Of a stretch of 64,000 bases of DNA, positions 34,345-46,101 are shown piece by piece. Each line of letters starts with the position of its first letter. Position 1 is the first letter of the stretch. The notes under the pieces are model-generated. The model had not been told where the DNA came from. It searched no databases and saw nothing but the letters and a program-made list of their open reading frames with translations. Both the position numbers and the translations under genes were made by a program. This DNA is from Zopfochytrium polystomum (lineage: Eukaryota; Chytridiomycota; Chytridiomycetes; Chytridiales; Chytridiaceae): positions 1 through 64,000 of the forward strand of contig JAIVFJ010000170.1 in assembly GCA_025765615.1 (NCBI GenBank), written 5' to 3'.

Positions 34345-35250
34345 TATAAAAGGCAAACAAAAGAAAAATAATTAAAAAAAAACACCAGAGGCCCCCAGCA
34401 ACGCACCATCCAAGTCTGCCCCATCACTATTTCCACAGCAGGTGTAAGCGACACGCTGCTTGGTGCGACGTACGCGCTGAAGCTCTTTGGCGTCAAAGTG
34501 CCCAAAACCTCGCCAGCAATGGAAGAAGGTGCAGCTGAGGTTGGCTGTCCTGACTGACGGGTTGCCACGAAACACTGATTACTCAGCGACAAACATCATT
34601 TCGTGAGCCATTCCAGTGCCTATCTTGGACTGGTCAAAGTTTACAAGTCGACGGGAGGAGGAAAGAGTGTAGCGTAGGTGGTTTTTCGGTTTTAGCTCAT
34701 GTTTCACCAGTGCGGAAGGGTTGGCGGCCATTATTGCGACGGTCGCGGCGGGGGAACCCCAACGGACACCAACCGTACCGCCAAACCCGCGAACCTCAAC
34801 CCCAATGCGACGCCGCCCGCACCGCTGCGCACGAGCACACGCACCACCACCGCTACTGCCGGGGATCAACCCCCGCGGAAGGGGTGGTGGACGGCAGTTA
34901 TGGCCGTGTCTGGGGCGAACGTCTCCGTCCTGCGGCTGCCGAGAGGGAAGGTACACACCCACCACCCACTACTGCCATTGCCCAGTCCTGCGGCTTATAC
35001 GGCTGCTTGCTCAACAGAAGCTCCGCTTTGCCTTGACTAGTTTTGCAGAGGGAGGTGCGGACATTGTCATTGCGATCCTTCTCGTCTGCAACGCTCTGGC
35101 TCTGGCGCGCAAGTATAAGCCATTTTCCCTGAGGAGAAAGTTAAGCAACCACCACTTATTCACAAAAGGGAAACATGGAGAAAAAAAAAAAAAGGAAAGG
35201 AAAGGAAAGGGAGAGTGCATGTGCGTGTGATCGCACCTCCTGCCTTCTAA
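34345..35250. other. Unresolved locus: competing small open frames
   Basis: On the plus strand an exon ending ANVSVLRLPRGK (donor at about 34950) can be spliced in phase to KLRFALTSFAEGGADIVIAI, giving a one-TM protein that would start at 34699. On the minus strand an ATG at about 34731 opens MAANPSALVKHELKPKNHL, 50 codons to 34579, with a possible intron inside. Neither matches a family I know. The area is followed by an A-run (35179-35192). Confidence 0.3.
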
Positions 35251-35376
35251 GGAAAGAATTTCTTGCGACCACGCGGTGTACGCCGTGGGGACGTTTTCCC
35301 TTAATTGCCCAATAGGAAATCCACCGAAAAACAAGACGCAACATAAAAAGCTTGCAAGGGGAGCATCGCCACCGAG

Positions 35377-35386
<10 letters not shown>

Positions 35387-35430
<44 letters not shown>
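35387..35430. repeat. (CA)n microsatellite in the 5' region of the M1 peptidase gene
   Basis: Near-perfect CA dinucleotide array grading into GCACAC repeats, about 60 nt before the ATG. Confidence 0.9.
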
Positions 35431-35489
35431 ACGCACCCGCACCCACACGCACACGCGGTCACACCTATCCAAACACACACATCGTCATC

Positions 35490-38400
35490 ATGTGCATCTG
35501 CAACTCGGACGGTACAACAGGCGTAACTGCTTCCCCCCCTCGCGAGGTCCTCCCCACGTGGGTGGTTCCCTCCCACTACGCCGTCTCCCTAACCCCGAAT
35601 CTCGGGGGCGACTTCAAATACTCGGGTGTCGTCGATATCGAGTAAGTGCCTGCGGCGACGGCGGCGGTGCATCATCCCTCTTGTCCTAACCTTCGCCTGC
35701 AGTGTCGATGTCAAGGAGACGACAAAGACTATTACCGTCAACGCCAACGAGATCGAAGTGTCAAAGGCGTCCATCGTCGTGCGCAACTTGAAAACCGAGT
35801 CGACGTGAGTGCCAGCTACTTTGAAGATTGCCTCGCTCATCATTTTCGTTAGGGAAGAGGCTGTCTCGATCACTTACGACAAAGCGCTCGAGAGAGTCTC
35901 GTTTGAGTTTACAAACGACATTCCCGCCGGCGCGAAGGCCACCGTGACCGCAGAGTTCACAGGAACCCACAATGATCAGCTGGCCGGCTTCTACCGGAGC
36001 ACCTACACCGACAGCGAAGGCAACAAAAAAGTGCTTGTGGTTACCCAGTGAGTGAATTCTAGTTCGCGGCCAGGAATGCACTCTGAGCCAAGAAAAACAT
36101 CAGATTTGAACCGACTGACTGCCGGCGGGCGTTTCCCTCTTTCGATGAACCGGCCCTGAAAGCGACCTTCGACATTACACTCAATGTCGAGCCCGAGCTC
36201 ACCGCGCTCTCGAACATGGAAGAGATTTCTTCCACGGTGATCGAAGTGGGCGGAAAATCGCTGAAGTCGGTCAAGTTTGCACGGACGCCCATTATGAGTA
36301 CCTACGTGAGTAACTGCATATTGCAACACACAAACGAGGGAATTCTTCTCATGACAGGATATTTTTCTCCAGTTGGTCGCCTGCGCTGTTGGCGATTTTG
36401 AATACATCGAACAGGTCGCCCACCCAAAACTTCCCGCCGACGCGAAACCCATCACTTGCAGAGTTTACACCCTGAAGGGCGATGTCGAGCAAGGCCGTTT
36501 CGGTTTGGACGTGTGCGTTAGAACCCTTGAGTTCTTCAGTGAATACTTCGATATTGCGTACCCTCTTCCGAAGGTATTATTTGTTCGACATGCCTACTTA
36601 TTAATCGCCGTTTAAAGTGTGATCTTATCGCTATTCCGGACTTTGGAGCCGGAGCGATGGAGAATTGGGGGTAGGCCGATAGCTTGGATCAAGAACCGTC
36701 ATGATCTTACACGCATCTCCAGTCTCATCACATACCGCACTGTTTACCTGCTCTTCGATCCAGTCAAGTCCGGAGCTTCCGCTAAGGAGGTTGGTAAACG
36801 CTTTAGAGCAAAAAGCACCCCCGTCTATCTCATTCTTACCCTATACTGCGACAGCGCATTGCGTACGTCGTTGGTCACGAGCTTGCCCACCAATGGTTTG
36901 GAAACTTAGTGACCATGAGCTGGGTGAGTGCGTTCGCAAATTTTTTCTTGGCTGCTTACCTGTCTCGTGTGGTAGTGGAATGCCCTCTGGCTTAATGAAG
37001 GGTTCGCTACGTTCGTTGGTTGGCTTGCTGTCGATCACCTGTTCCCCGAGTGGAAGATTTGGACGAGCTTCGTCACAGGAGACTTTGCTCAAGCTCATCG
37101 CCTTGATGGTCTGCGCTCGTCCCACCCCATCGATGTGGATGTCCGTGCAGCAGCTGATGTCAACGAGATCTTCGATGCTATTAGGTTGGCTCGAATGCTT
37201 TGAATACGGGAGATTCCTCTTTTGTACTCACAATGATTATAAACAGCTACTCAAAGGGAGCTTCCGTTATTAGAATGCTGAACACGTTTTTGGGGGGAAG
37301 CAAGTTTATGAACGGAGTTCGCACCTACCTGAAAGAGTTCCAGTACAAGAACGCCGAGACTGCGGACCTTTGGCGCCACCTGAGCGCGTCGTCGGGAGTT
37401 GACATTGCCACTATGATGCACCAGTGGACTCGCGAGACCGGTCATCCCCTCGTGACCGTCGTGAGCGAGTCCTACGACGCCGAAGCGACGGCCCTGAACA
37501 TAACTTTCCGCCAGAACCGTTTCCTTTCAAGCGGCGCTCCAGAGCCGGAAGAAGACAAGGTCGTGTGGTGGGTCCCGCTCAACATTGTCACCCACTTGTC
37601 CCCGTCGACGACCTCTGGGCACGTGTTGACTAAGCGCGAAGAAACCATCGTTGTTCCGTTTGATGAGAGTCCCAACGCGTACTGGGCCCTGAACTACGGC
37701 GCGACGGGCTTCTACCGCACTAAGCTACTCGAAGAGCAGGTTCACAAGATCTCAAAGGTCCTCCAGAACACTCCCGCCGACAAGCTCGACGATGTGATGC
37801 CCGCAACGGACAGGATTCAGTTCCTGTCCGACGCCTTTGCGCTGACTACTTCGGGCCTGGGAAGTGCGGCAACGGCTCTTGAAGTGATGATGGCCCTGAA
37901 AAACGAAGAGAACTACATGGCTCTGGGCAAGATTCACGAACTTTTGAATCAGATCAAGTCCGTGTGGGTCAATGAGCCCAAGCCCGTTCGGGACGGTCTC
38001 GATGCTCTGGGCCGCCTCATTTTCTCCTCAAAGGCAGCCGCCATGGGTTTCGAGTTTTCAGCGAGCGACGACCAAATTACAACGTTGAAGCGCGCGCTCG
38101 TCATTAGCGCCTCGTCCAACTTTGGAGACAAGACCACGCAGTCCGTTTTGTCTGAAAAGTTCAGCAAGTTCATTGCGGGAGACAAGGATGCGCTGAGCCC
38201 CAACATCAGGGCGGCCGCCTACAAAGCTGTAATGGTGACGGCGAGCTCAGACGAGGAAGCGGAGCAGCAGTTTGAAAAGCTGCTCACTCTGTACAAAGAC
38301 GCGAGCCTCCCGGACGATCAGCGTCTCTTTGTCCTCACGCGGCTCGGCAGCGGCAGCTCCAAGGCCCTGGCTTCGCGAGTGCTGGACATTGCTTTGGACT

Positions 38401-38795
38401 TTGACCTTGTGCGTCCTCAAGACATTTTCTACCCGCTTCGCGGGCTGATCGACTCGCCCTTGGTGAAGGAGTACATTCCGCTGCTGTGGGAGTGGATGCA
38501 GCGCAACTGGGACGTGCTCCACAAGCAATTCAGCCCAACCATCTCGCTCCTCGGCAACGTGGTGGCTGTGTGCACGGTCAAAGGAATCGGAGAGGAGCAC
38601 GCTTCTGCCTTTGAGGCGTGGCTTGCTGGAGAAGGTCTTGCGGACGACGCAAAGGCGACGCGCCTGGAGCAGGTGAAGGGCTTCCGGCGTGTTTCGGAGC
38701 AGACGCTCGAGACAATCCGATCCAACACGCGCTGGGTGGAACGCGAGCGGGAGGCGGTGGCCGTGTGGGTGTCCAAAACGTTCCCCAGCGAGTGA
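35490..38795 (+). CDS. M1 family aminopeptidase (puromycin-sensitive/Ape2 type)
   Basis: Zinc metallopeptidase that removes N-terminal residues from peptides. The start at 35490 is followed by [15 protein letters not shown]. About ten exons supply [39 protein letters not shown], the exopeptidase motif GAMENWG (near 36660), [12 protein letters not shown], the zinc site [16 protein letters not shown] with the third ligand in [11 protein letters not shown], and [16 protein letters not shown]. From 37250 a single long exon carries the C-terminal ERAP1-like domain to the stop at 38795 (WVERERE...[10 protein letters not shown]). All catalytic elements are present. No signal peptide is visible, so a cytosolic location is likely. 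Introns are 45-80 nt with GT-AG borders. Confidence 0.95.
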
Positions 38796-39260
38796 GTCCG
38801 CACACGTCCGAGTGGTTCGTTTGGTGTTGGACTGGATTACGCGAGTGCGCCGCCTCTTTTCTTTCTGATCGCTTTTTAAACAGTAATTGTGCGTTGAGTG
38901 GAATGACTGCCTCCTGTTGTTTGTTTGTTGCCCTTCGTTTCTTTTTTTTTTTTTTTTTGTTTTCTTTTTTTTGTTTGTTTCTCCAAATTTGGCCTGGATG
39001 CTTGAACAACGGGTGGTTGAAACTCTCGCGACGTTCACAGTCGCTGAATGTTTGCGGCAGTCTTTTTTGAATAGGAAAGTCTGTTTGGTGCTTGGTCCTG
39101 CTGCTTCCCATTTCTGTTTTTCCTTTTTTTTTTTTTTTTATTGTTTTTGTTTTTTTGTGAACTGGTCGGCGCGTGTTTTTGTCTCCCGCCCCTTGTTGAC
39201 GTGTTTTGACGCTGCGTGACACCCCGCTGCTGCTGCTGCTGCTGCTGTGCCCCTGTCTTG

Positions 39261-39308
<48 letters not shown>

Positions 39309-39394
39309 TATATAAGAACAGAAAGCACACACACACACACTCACAAACACACACACACATTTTATTCTCCCCCTCCACGCACACGCAGACGATT
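38796..39394. other. Intergenic region with T-runs, (CTG)n, (CT)n, (CA)n and a TATA box
   Basis: Long T-rich runs lie at 38941-38975 and 39123-39155. A (GCT)n sits at 39226-39247, (CT)n at 39263-39304 and (CA)n at about 39328-39359. TATATAAG at 39309-39316 is 80 nt before the universal stress protein ATG and directly after the CT tract, a plausible core promoter. Confidence 0.55.
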
Positions 39395-40768
39395 ATGATG
39401 ACGACCGCAGGCGACAGCGAGCTGCCAGCTCCAGCAGAAGGCACCGCCGATGCCGGACCAGCCGTGGCACAGCAGCACCAAACCGCCGACACGCCAACCA
39501 GTGCTGCTGCCTCCTCGTCCTCCTCCTCCTTCATGGCCAAGGCAAACCCCGCAACCGCCACCCACGAGCCTCGGCTGCAGCGGCAGCAGGAGGAGCAACA
39601 GGGAGCAGATGCCGCGCCGCCGCCCCTTGAGGAGCACGTGGACGACATCTCGCCCTCGTCCCCGTCGTCATCGTTCCCGGCATCATCGTCTTTGAACTGG
39701 CCGTCGGAGTTGGACGACCAGATTACGCGCGTCGTTGCCGTCGCAGTGGTTTGGAATCAAAGCTGCTACTTTTTCTTCTTGCTTTCTCCCTTTCCTAACC
39801 CAATCCCGAACGCGGGGTGGTGGCCCTCGCCCCCCGTCGGACACAACAGGACGACTCTGCAAACAGCGAATACGCCCTAGAATGGGCGATCAAAAACGTT
39901 CTCAGGCCGTCGGATCTTTGCGTTTTGCTGAATGTTCGGTCATACGCTGCAGCCTCCGGTCCGTACGGTACGTGGAAAAACACAATGGCTTTGCTTTGGG
40001 ACTTGAGAGTTAGGGGGCGGCGCGGAAACGTTCTAACAATTCTCAACCTCGATCTCCGGGAATATCAATGACTGTATTAGCGGCGTTCTACGCGGATTTC
40101 TCAGGTTGGTGGGTGAGGGGGGGAAAAGAACCTCGAGTGAACGAAATTGAACGAACTGGACCACCAGAGTTTATCATCACGGCCGAAGAACACTACCGCA
40201 TACAGTCCCACAATCTCTTAAAGGCTTACGTTCGCGAGCTTAAACGACACCACGTAAGTTGATTGAAACAACGGGAACGCGCGCTGTGAAAAAGAGGGGT
40301 GCGACCAGGGCTATCGGGAAACGGAAATTTTAACCGATAACTCATATAGCTTCCCGTGCGCGCCATTGCCCTGCGTGGGGATGCGAGGATGGAGCTTTCT
40401 CGCAAGGTGGATGAGCTGAAAGCCGACTTGCTGATTATGGGGTCGCGCGGCCGTGGACTGATCAAGCGCGCCCTGCTTGGCAGTGTCTCGGACTGTAAGT
40501 TAGCTATATTTTTGGTTTTCCACCTCCTTGCAGCAAGCACCCGAAACCACTCTTTTTTGGGTTGATGACACTCACAAACACACACACACACACGCACACA
40601 CACACATCCCATCCCCCCCACCCTCTTTTCCGGGCAGACTGCATGCGCACCGTGCACTGCCCAGTTCTCGTGGTGAAGCCGGCCGGCGGCGGCGACGGCA
40701 CTCCGGCGGCGGCGGCGGCGGGGGCGGCGGCCTCTGAAGACGCTGGCCGCTACGCGCCAATGTCATGA
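39395..40768 (+). CDS. Universal stress protein (UspA) family protein
   Basis: The disordered N-terminus (MMTTAGDSELPAPAEGTADA ...) precedes the Usp fold: ITRVVAVAV (strand 1), then after an intron DSANSEYALEWAIKNVLRPS and DLCVLLNVRS. Next come FIITAEEHYRIQSHNLLKAY, then PVRAIALRGDARMELSRKVD, ADLLIMGSRGRGLIKRALLG and CPVLVVKPAGG. The G-x2-G-x9-G(S/T) nucleotide-binding pattern (GSRGRG...GSVSD) is present. Five introns, 60-120 nt, include one rich in CA repeats (about 40570-40610). Fungal Usp proteins of this form are cytosolic and of mostly unknown role. Confidence 0.88.
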
Positions 40769-40910
40769 GATGAGAGGTGGTTGATTCTCCACGGCGCTTC
40801 TGGGGGCCGCCCATTCCTCTTTTTTTTCTCTTTTTTTTCTGTGTATTTCTTTTTCCTTTATTATTTTTTTTTATGCAGCCATATTGTTGACCCCAAAACC
40901 CCCAAAAGCA

Positions 40911-40916
40911 AATAAA
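40911..40916 (+). terminator. AATAAA polyadenylation signal of the Usp gene
   Basis: Hexamer about 140 nt after the stop, in an A-rich context. Confidence 0.5.
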
Positions 40917-40988
40917 TCAAAAAAAAAGACGCGTCACTGCGTCTGTCTGCTCCCCTATCCGGCTTCTTCCAGATCACAAACACACACA

Positions 40989-40989
40989 T

Positions 40990-41052
<63 letters not shown>

Positions 41053-41079
41053 TCTCTCTCTTTCTCTCTCTCTCTCTCC
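40989..41079. repeat. (CT)n tract immediately upstream of the RNF121-like ATG
   Basis: CT dinucleotides broken by a CACACACA insert, ending 10 nt before the start codon at 41089, so it is probably in the 5' UTR or core promoter. Confidence 0.9.
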
Positions 41080-41088
41080 CTCTCGCAC

Positions 41089-43494
41089 ATGGACGCAACA
41101 GCAGCAGAAGCAGCAGCGGGAGCTTGTCGCAGGAACAGCAGTAGTAGCAGGACTGTCGCTCTCCGTGCGGCTGCGTTGTGCCGACCGCTCTCGACCTCGC
41201 CGCCGCCTGTCACCGTTTGCTCTGCTACCACCACTGCCACCACAACCACAACCACAACCACAACCACGCCCGCGCCGACAGCCTCAATGCCTCCCCCTCC
41301 TCCACAACAACAAAGGCGGAAGCCTCCGTCGAAGCCACCGTCGCGACCAATTGCTCACCCCGTCCCCGCCTCTCCTCCCTCCAATATCCCCAGCAGCCGC
41401 CCTGCACGCCGCCGATCGGCGACCCCCCGCCATCCCACCGCGACGGCTCCTCTGGCGATCGCACCGTTGTGCTTGTTGCTCATCCTCATCTCCCTCTCGT
41501 CGCCGTCGTCAAGCCCGGCCGTCGCCGCCGCTCTCTCGTCTCCTATGTTGCCACGGCCCCAACACCGCCTGAACTGGCTGCTCGCCCAAATGCACCGCAC
41601 CTCGTCCGCCGCGTCGTCGTCGTCGATCGCGCTGTGGGATGCCACCAAAATTACCCTGTCGCGGCCTCTGCATTCCGCAAGGGGCTTGGCGGCGACTCCC
41701 GCCGTAGCGATCCTGCTCGCTGGCACCACCGCCGCCGGTACCGCCGACAGGGTCCTGGCAGAGCCGGCTGCGGAAAACGACCCGAATGCCGTCGTCGCCC
41801 CTGCCGCCGCGGTCCCTGCTCCGCCCGTTCGCGATCCGGCAGCAGCAGCCGCAGCAGCAGCAAAGCCAGAGGGGCTGCAGGACCCAGCGGTGAAAGACCC
41901 TCCGGCTGCACAGCCCGCAGCCGCACCTGAAAAGCCGGAGCAGAACCAGCAGAACCAGCCGAACCAGCAGCAAGAGCAGGCCGGGCAGGGACTGCCCGCC
42001 CGCGACGACAACATGGTCCCCGAGAGGGTCAAGAACATTGATCCGGAGCAGCTCGCGGCCCGCCAACGGGAAAAGGAAAAGAACTGGGCCGCGCACGACG
42101 CGAGAGTTCCCGACGGCGCCGTGCGCGGGAACGGGAACGGGGACGGGCTGGGCGCAGACCTTTCCCCCGAGAAGCAGAAGGAGCAACAACAACTACAGCA
42201 GCAGCAGCAGCAGGCCGAGCAGGAACAGCTTGGGCAGCACTTTGGCGATCACGACGGCAAGCACGATCACTTTCCCATCCTGACCGAAGAGCAGCTCAGC
42301 CGTTTGTTGCCGGAGCAGCGCCAAGCGTACGAGGAGCGTCTCAAGTTCCTCCAGGAGCACCGCGGGCACGAAAAGCAGCACGCTCAGATGGCGCTCATGC
42401 TCATGTTCGCCCTCGTTGCGTCTCAGTTTATTCTTTTGTACTGGCGCAAAGTGCACCCGCCATCGTTCAATCTGGCTTCGCTGCTTGGGCTCTGGGTGGT
42501 CCCGCCGGGCATTGGATTGTCCGCGCGAAACTACCGCTACGTGTTCTTTTGGTTCGTGTTCTCGGTCGTGAACGGCGTCGTCGTCAGGAGAGCCCTCTTT
42601 GAGAACCCGATGCAGCCGTCCACCCCGCGCCTCGTCTACAAGTGGTACTCGCACGTGTACAAGGTTTCCGTCGCCGTCGGCGCCTTGGGCTACGCGCTGG
42701 TGCTCGTTACGTTTTTCCACGTTCCCTCGCTTTTTGGCGTCTCTGAAGAGACGGAGATGTACTTTTTCCAGGTAAACTTCCAGGGACTGTTTTTTTTTTT
42801 TTTGGTTTTTTTTTTGTAACATGGCGAGGCCCTTTCCTTCCCGTTTCTCACACATCGTCCTCCCGACCTGAAAAAAAAAACCAGGGGGGAATAATCACTC
42901 TCTTTTACGGACTGTACTTTGGCACGCTGGGCCGCGACTTCGTCGACCGGCTCTCGGACAGAATGGCAATGATGATCGGCTACTACAACAAGACGGGATT
43001 CCCAAAGAAGCACCTGAGGAACAATGTCTGCGCGATTTGCGGAGACTCGACAGAAATGTCTGCGCACCTGCGAAAGGCCATGTCCGGCGGCTCTGGGACG
43101 GGGGCGGCGGCGAGCGACAAGATTGTGAAACTTGGCTGCGAACACCCGTTCCACGAAACTTGCATACGGGGCTGGACTATCATTGGAAAGAAGGACTGCT
43201 GCCCTTACTGCAAGGAGAAAGTCGACATGAAGGCCTTTTCCCGGCACGCGTGGGACACGACAGTACGTGTGTTTTTTTTTTTTAATTTCACCTTTTTTTT
43301 TTGTTCCAACTTTTTCGACTAACGAGCCACCTTGCTTTGCGTTGTTTGGTTTTCTTTCTGCATCACGCGAATACTTTGGGAAAAAGCAAATACTCTACTT
43401 GAACTTGCTCGACATGCTCCGGTACCTAATCGTCTGGAACCCCATTTTGTTCATGGTGATGCACCTCTTTTTTAATGTCCTTGGGTGGAAGTGA
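41089..43494 (+). CDS. RNF121/RNF175-like membrane RING E3 ubiquitin ligase
   Basis: From ATG 41089 a long N-terminal extension (about 400 residues, Pro/Ser/Thr then Gln/Ala/Glu-rich, with NQQNQPNQQQEQ and a poly-Gln near 42190) precedes the conserved part. That begins at EERLKFLQEHRGHEKQHAQM and contains TM segments ALMLMFALVASQFILLYW, YVFFWFVFSVVNGVVV and SVAVGALGYALVLVTFF, plus TPRLVYKWYSHVYKVS. After an intron (about 42772-42883) come TLFYGLYFGTLGRDF and FPKKHLRNNVCAICGD. The RING is CAIC...CEHPFHETCIRGW...CCPYC. The last exon is QILYLNLLDMLRYLIVWNP to the stop at 43494. RNF121 is an ER/Golgi ubiquitin ligase in animals. Animal proteins lack such a long N-terminus. Confidence 0.9.
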
Positions 43495-43537
43495 CCTTTG
43501 TTATCGGGTTGCTGAAAGCTGCTTTTGCCCTTCTCTA

Positions 43538-43671
<134 letters not shown>

Positions 43672-43877
43672 TTCACTTTGAAAGGTGCTCGGCGACGGCA
43701 TTCCGCCCACTGCTGTCTTGCGTGTCCTTCTCCCTTTCTCTCGTTCTCTCGCTGTCTTGTGTTTGTGTGTGGCGAGAGTGTTCTCCTTCAATCCTTCTGA
43801 GATGAACAGAAGGCCCCTCCCTCTCCCTCTCGTTGTTGTTCCTTGTCAAAGAAAGCGCCCACCCTCTGGCACAAGCA

Positions 43878-46058
43878 ATGAGCTCCAGCGCCGCCGAGAG
43901 CAAGAGAAAGAAGAACACGACTCGCGGTGGCGACTCTTCCCCGGCCGTCGACGTCGGCAGCGTTGTCCTTACCGAGGCCGCACCGTCTGTGCAGCAGGGT
44001 GCAGCAGCGCACGGCGAAGGCTCCTGCCAGGGGGTAGGACGTGCAAGTCGCGCGAGTGGTGCAAGGACGACGACCGAGACAGTAGAAGATACCCCCCACC
44101 CGCAGCAACAGCAGCAGGACCCCCTTCCACCGCCGCCGCAGACCCAGACCCAGAAACGGCGATCGCGCCCCAAGCGCCGGCAGAAGCAGCTTCATCGCGA
44201 GTTTGAAGACGAGGAGACTCAGGAGCAGCACCCTGCAGCCGACTGCGACACTGAAACTTCGGACAACATGCACGGCCGGATCGCCTCCCGTATACTCCCG
44301 GGACAGGCACCGACGCTTGCCCTCGTTGCCGCCCTCCCCTCAACCCCAAGTCACCGAGCAGTCCAGTCGCCACCCGCCGTTGCGCCAGCCCCCGCACCTG
44401 GCCTGAAGTCATCGCGCCGACATATACAAGTAGCAGCGGCGGTCCAGCCCATGGCTAACGCCTCCTCTCCGTCACGAAAAGAAAAGAAACCACGCGTCGT
44501 GAACGGTCAACTGAGATCTGAAAACTCGAAACCAAGCGAAAGCGGCCCCAAACCAGCGGGAGGGGATGACGCGGCGGACGACCCGTCCGCACCTCTTCCA
44601 TCCGTGACAGAGTCCGACCTTCCGCTCCCCGATGGACCCCACGTCAGGTTCGGCGGCCTTTCGCGCATTTTCGACAAAATCGTACCGCCCGAGTTTGAAA
44701 AAGTAGTCAGCCGGTCGATCGGCGTCAGTGGCGACCGCGAAGATATGTGGCGACTCCTGCAGTCTCTGGAACCCAAGACGTTTGTCATTGGAACGTTTGC
44801 AAAGCACCAGCGCGCCATCGCGGTCCCCGCTTTGCATTTTGAACAGCTCCGCGCAATCGTGTGCAAAGACCTGGCGGCTGCCAATGCCCCGCCGGACCTT
44901 ATCGAAACGATCCGGGCTCTGGACTTTGGTGCGGCGGTTAGGAGCTTGCCGAACGCACCCCTCGAGAACGTAATCGCGGTCACGATAGACTCCAAGGCCG
45001 CATACAAGCGATATCTAAAGGCCCTCACGAAGCACTATAAAGCTGCCAGGAGGATTGAGAAGGACGAGCGGGAACTTGCCGCGGCACTGCTGACGCTAGA
45101 GCAAGCGCGCTGGATGGTGCAATCAGGTTCCGTGGCCAGCCGCGACATCGGCAACAGGATCAACAGCGTTGCGGAAGACACCGAGGCCGGGTTCCTGTTC
45201 CTCTGCCTGGACGTGGAGGCTTTTGAGCGCGACCACAAGACGATCCTGGAGATTGGATGGACGTTGTACGACAACTCTGTGCAGCCGACGGTCCTCGTCG
45301 CCCGCCACTTTGTGGTGCAAGAGAACCTGAGCAAGAGGAACGGCCGCTTCGTCCCGGACCACCGCTTCCGCTTTGGCTTTGGCGTGACAGAAACCCTGCC
45401 GCTCGCCCGCATCGTCGATCGCCTCCGTGACGACCTCGATGGTCGCGTCACCAGCGGCGGCTGGAGCTCTGGCGCGGTCCCGTCCGTCACGGCCACGCTC
45501 CGCCCACCCTCGCGCGGCGGCGCCACCCGAAAGAGCGGCGCCGCCGCCGCCGCGACAGCGACGGCGACGACGCCGAGGCAGCTGCGCAAGGTGGTGCTCG
45601 TCGGCCACGGGATCGACGGCGACATTGCTTGGCTGCGGACGTGCGGGATCCAGCTGCGTGTCGCCGGGGAGGAGCTCGGGTCGTCGTCGGAGCGCCGCAA
45701 GAAGCGCGGCAACTCGGAGGCCGACGGCGGCCGCCGCCAGCCGGTCGACGGGCCAGAGACGGAGCCCGCTGACGATGCCCCTTCGGCGAGCAACAACCAA
45801 CGAGGCAAAAATGCGCATTTAAGGAGGGAACCGACGCCTCCACCGGCGCCCGGACGCACGACGCTGCACGACATCGAAAATGTCTTCGACACCGCGGAGA
45901 TGGACTGCGCAGTGAACATGCGGCCACCGCGACAACGCGTCAGCCTTTCGGCGCTGTGCCAGGCCTACGGCATCGACGTCGGCGCTCCTTTCCACAACGC
46001 CGGAAACGATGCTTTTTATACCATGGAAGCATTTCTGGGTATGACTTTGCGCCAGTAG
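43878..46058 (+). CDS. Gfd2/YDR514C-like DEDDh 3'-5' exonuclease-domain protein
   Basis: Single-exon gene of about 726 residues. ATG 43878 ([13 protein letters not shown]) is chosen because the in-frame sequence upstream has no ATG. The N-terminal 270 residues are disordered with basic clusters ([11 protein letters not shown]). The middle block includes [20 protein letters not shown]. The nuclease fold has [20 protein letters not shown] (first acidic pair D..E), then [20 protein letters not shown] Gly/Ala-rich insertion is followed by [20 protein letters not shown] (second D) and [27 protein letters not shown] (H and last D). This matches the fungal Gfd2/YDR514C family, RNase H-like exonuclease domains of uncertain substrate. 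All four catalytic positions appear intact, which favours an active nuclease. Confidence 0.8.
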   Translation: MSSSAAESKRKKNTTRGGDSSPAVDVGSVVLTEAAPSVQQGAAAHGEGSCQGVGRASRASGARTTTETVEDTPHPQQQQQDPLPPPPQTQTQKRRSRPKRRQKQLHREFEDEETQEQHPAADCDTETSDNMHGRIASRILPGQAPTLALVAALPSTPSHRAVQSPPAVAPAPAPGLKSSRRHIQVAAAVQPMANASSPSRKEKKPRVVNGQLRSENSKPSESGPKPAGGDDAADDPSAPLPSVTESDLPLPDGPHVRFGGLSRIFDKIVPPEFEKVVSRSIGVSGDREDMWRLLQSLEPKTFVIGTFAKHQRAIAVPALHFEQLRAIVCKDLAAANAPPDLIETIRALDFGAAVRSLPNAPLENVIAVTIDSKAAYKRYLKALTKHYKAARRIEKDERELAAALLTLEQARWMVQSGSVASRDIGNRINSVAEDTEAGFLFLCLDVEAFERDHKTILEIGWTLYDNSVQPTVLVARHFVVQENLSKRNGRFVPDHRFRFGFGVTETLPLARIVDRLRDDLDGRVTSGGWSSGAVPSVTATLRPPSRGGATRKSGAAAAATATATTPRQLRKVVLVGHGIDGDIAWLRTCGIQLRVAGEELGSSSERRKKRGNSEADGGRRQPVDGPETEPADDAPSASNNQRGKNAHLRREPTPPPAPGRTTLHDIENVFDTAEMDCAVNMRPPRQRVSLSALCQAYGIDVGAPFHNAGNDAFYTMEAFLGMTLRQ

Positions 46059-46101
46059 TTACGTGCAACCTTTGCTTTATTTAATCGGGGTGGGGTGAGC
46101 T

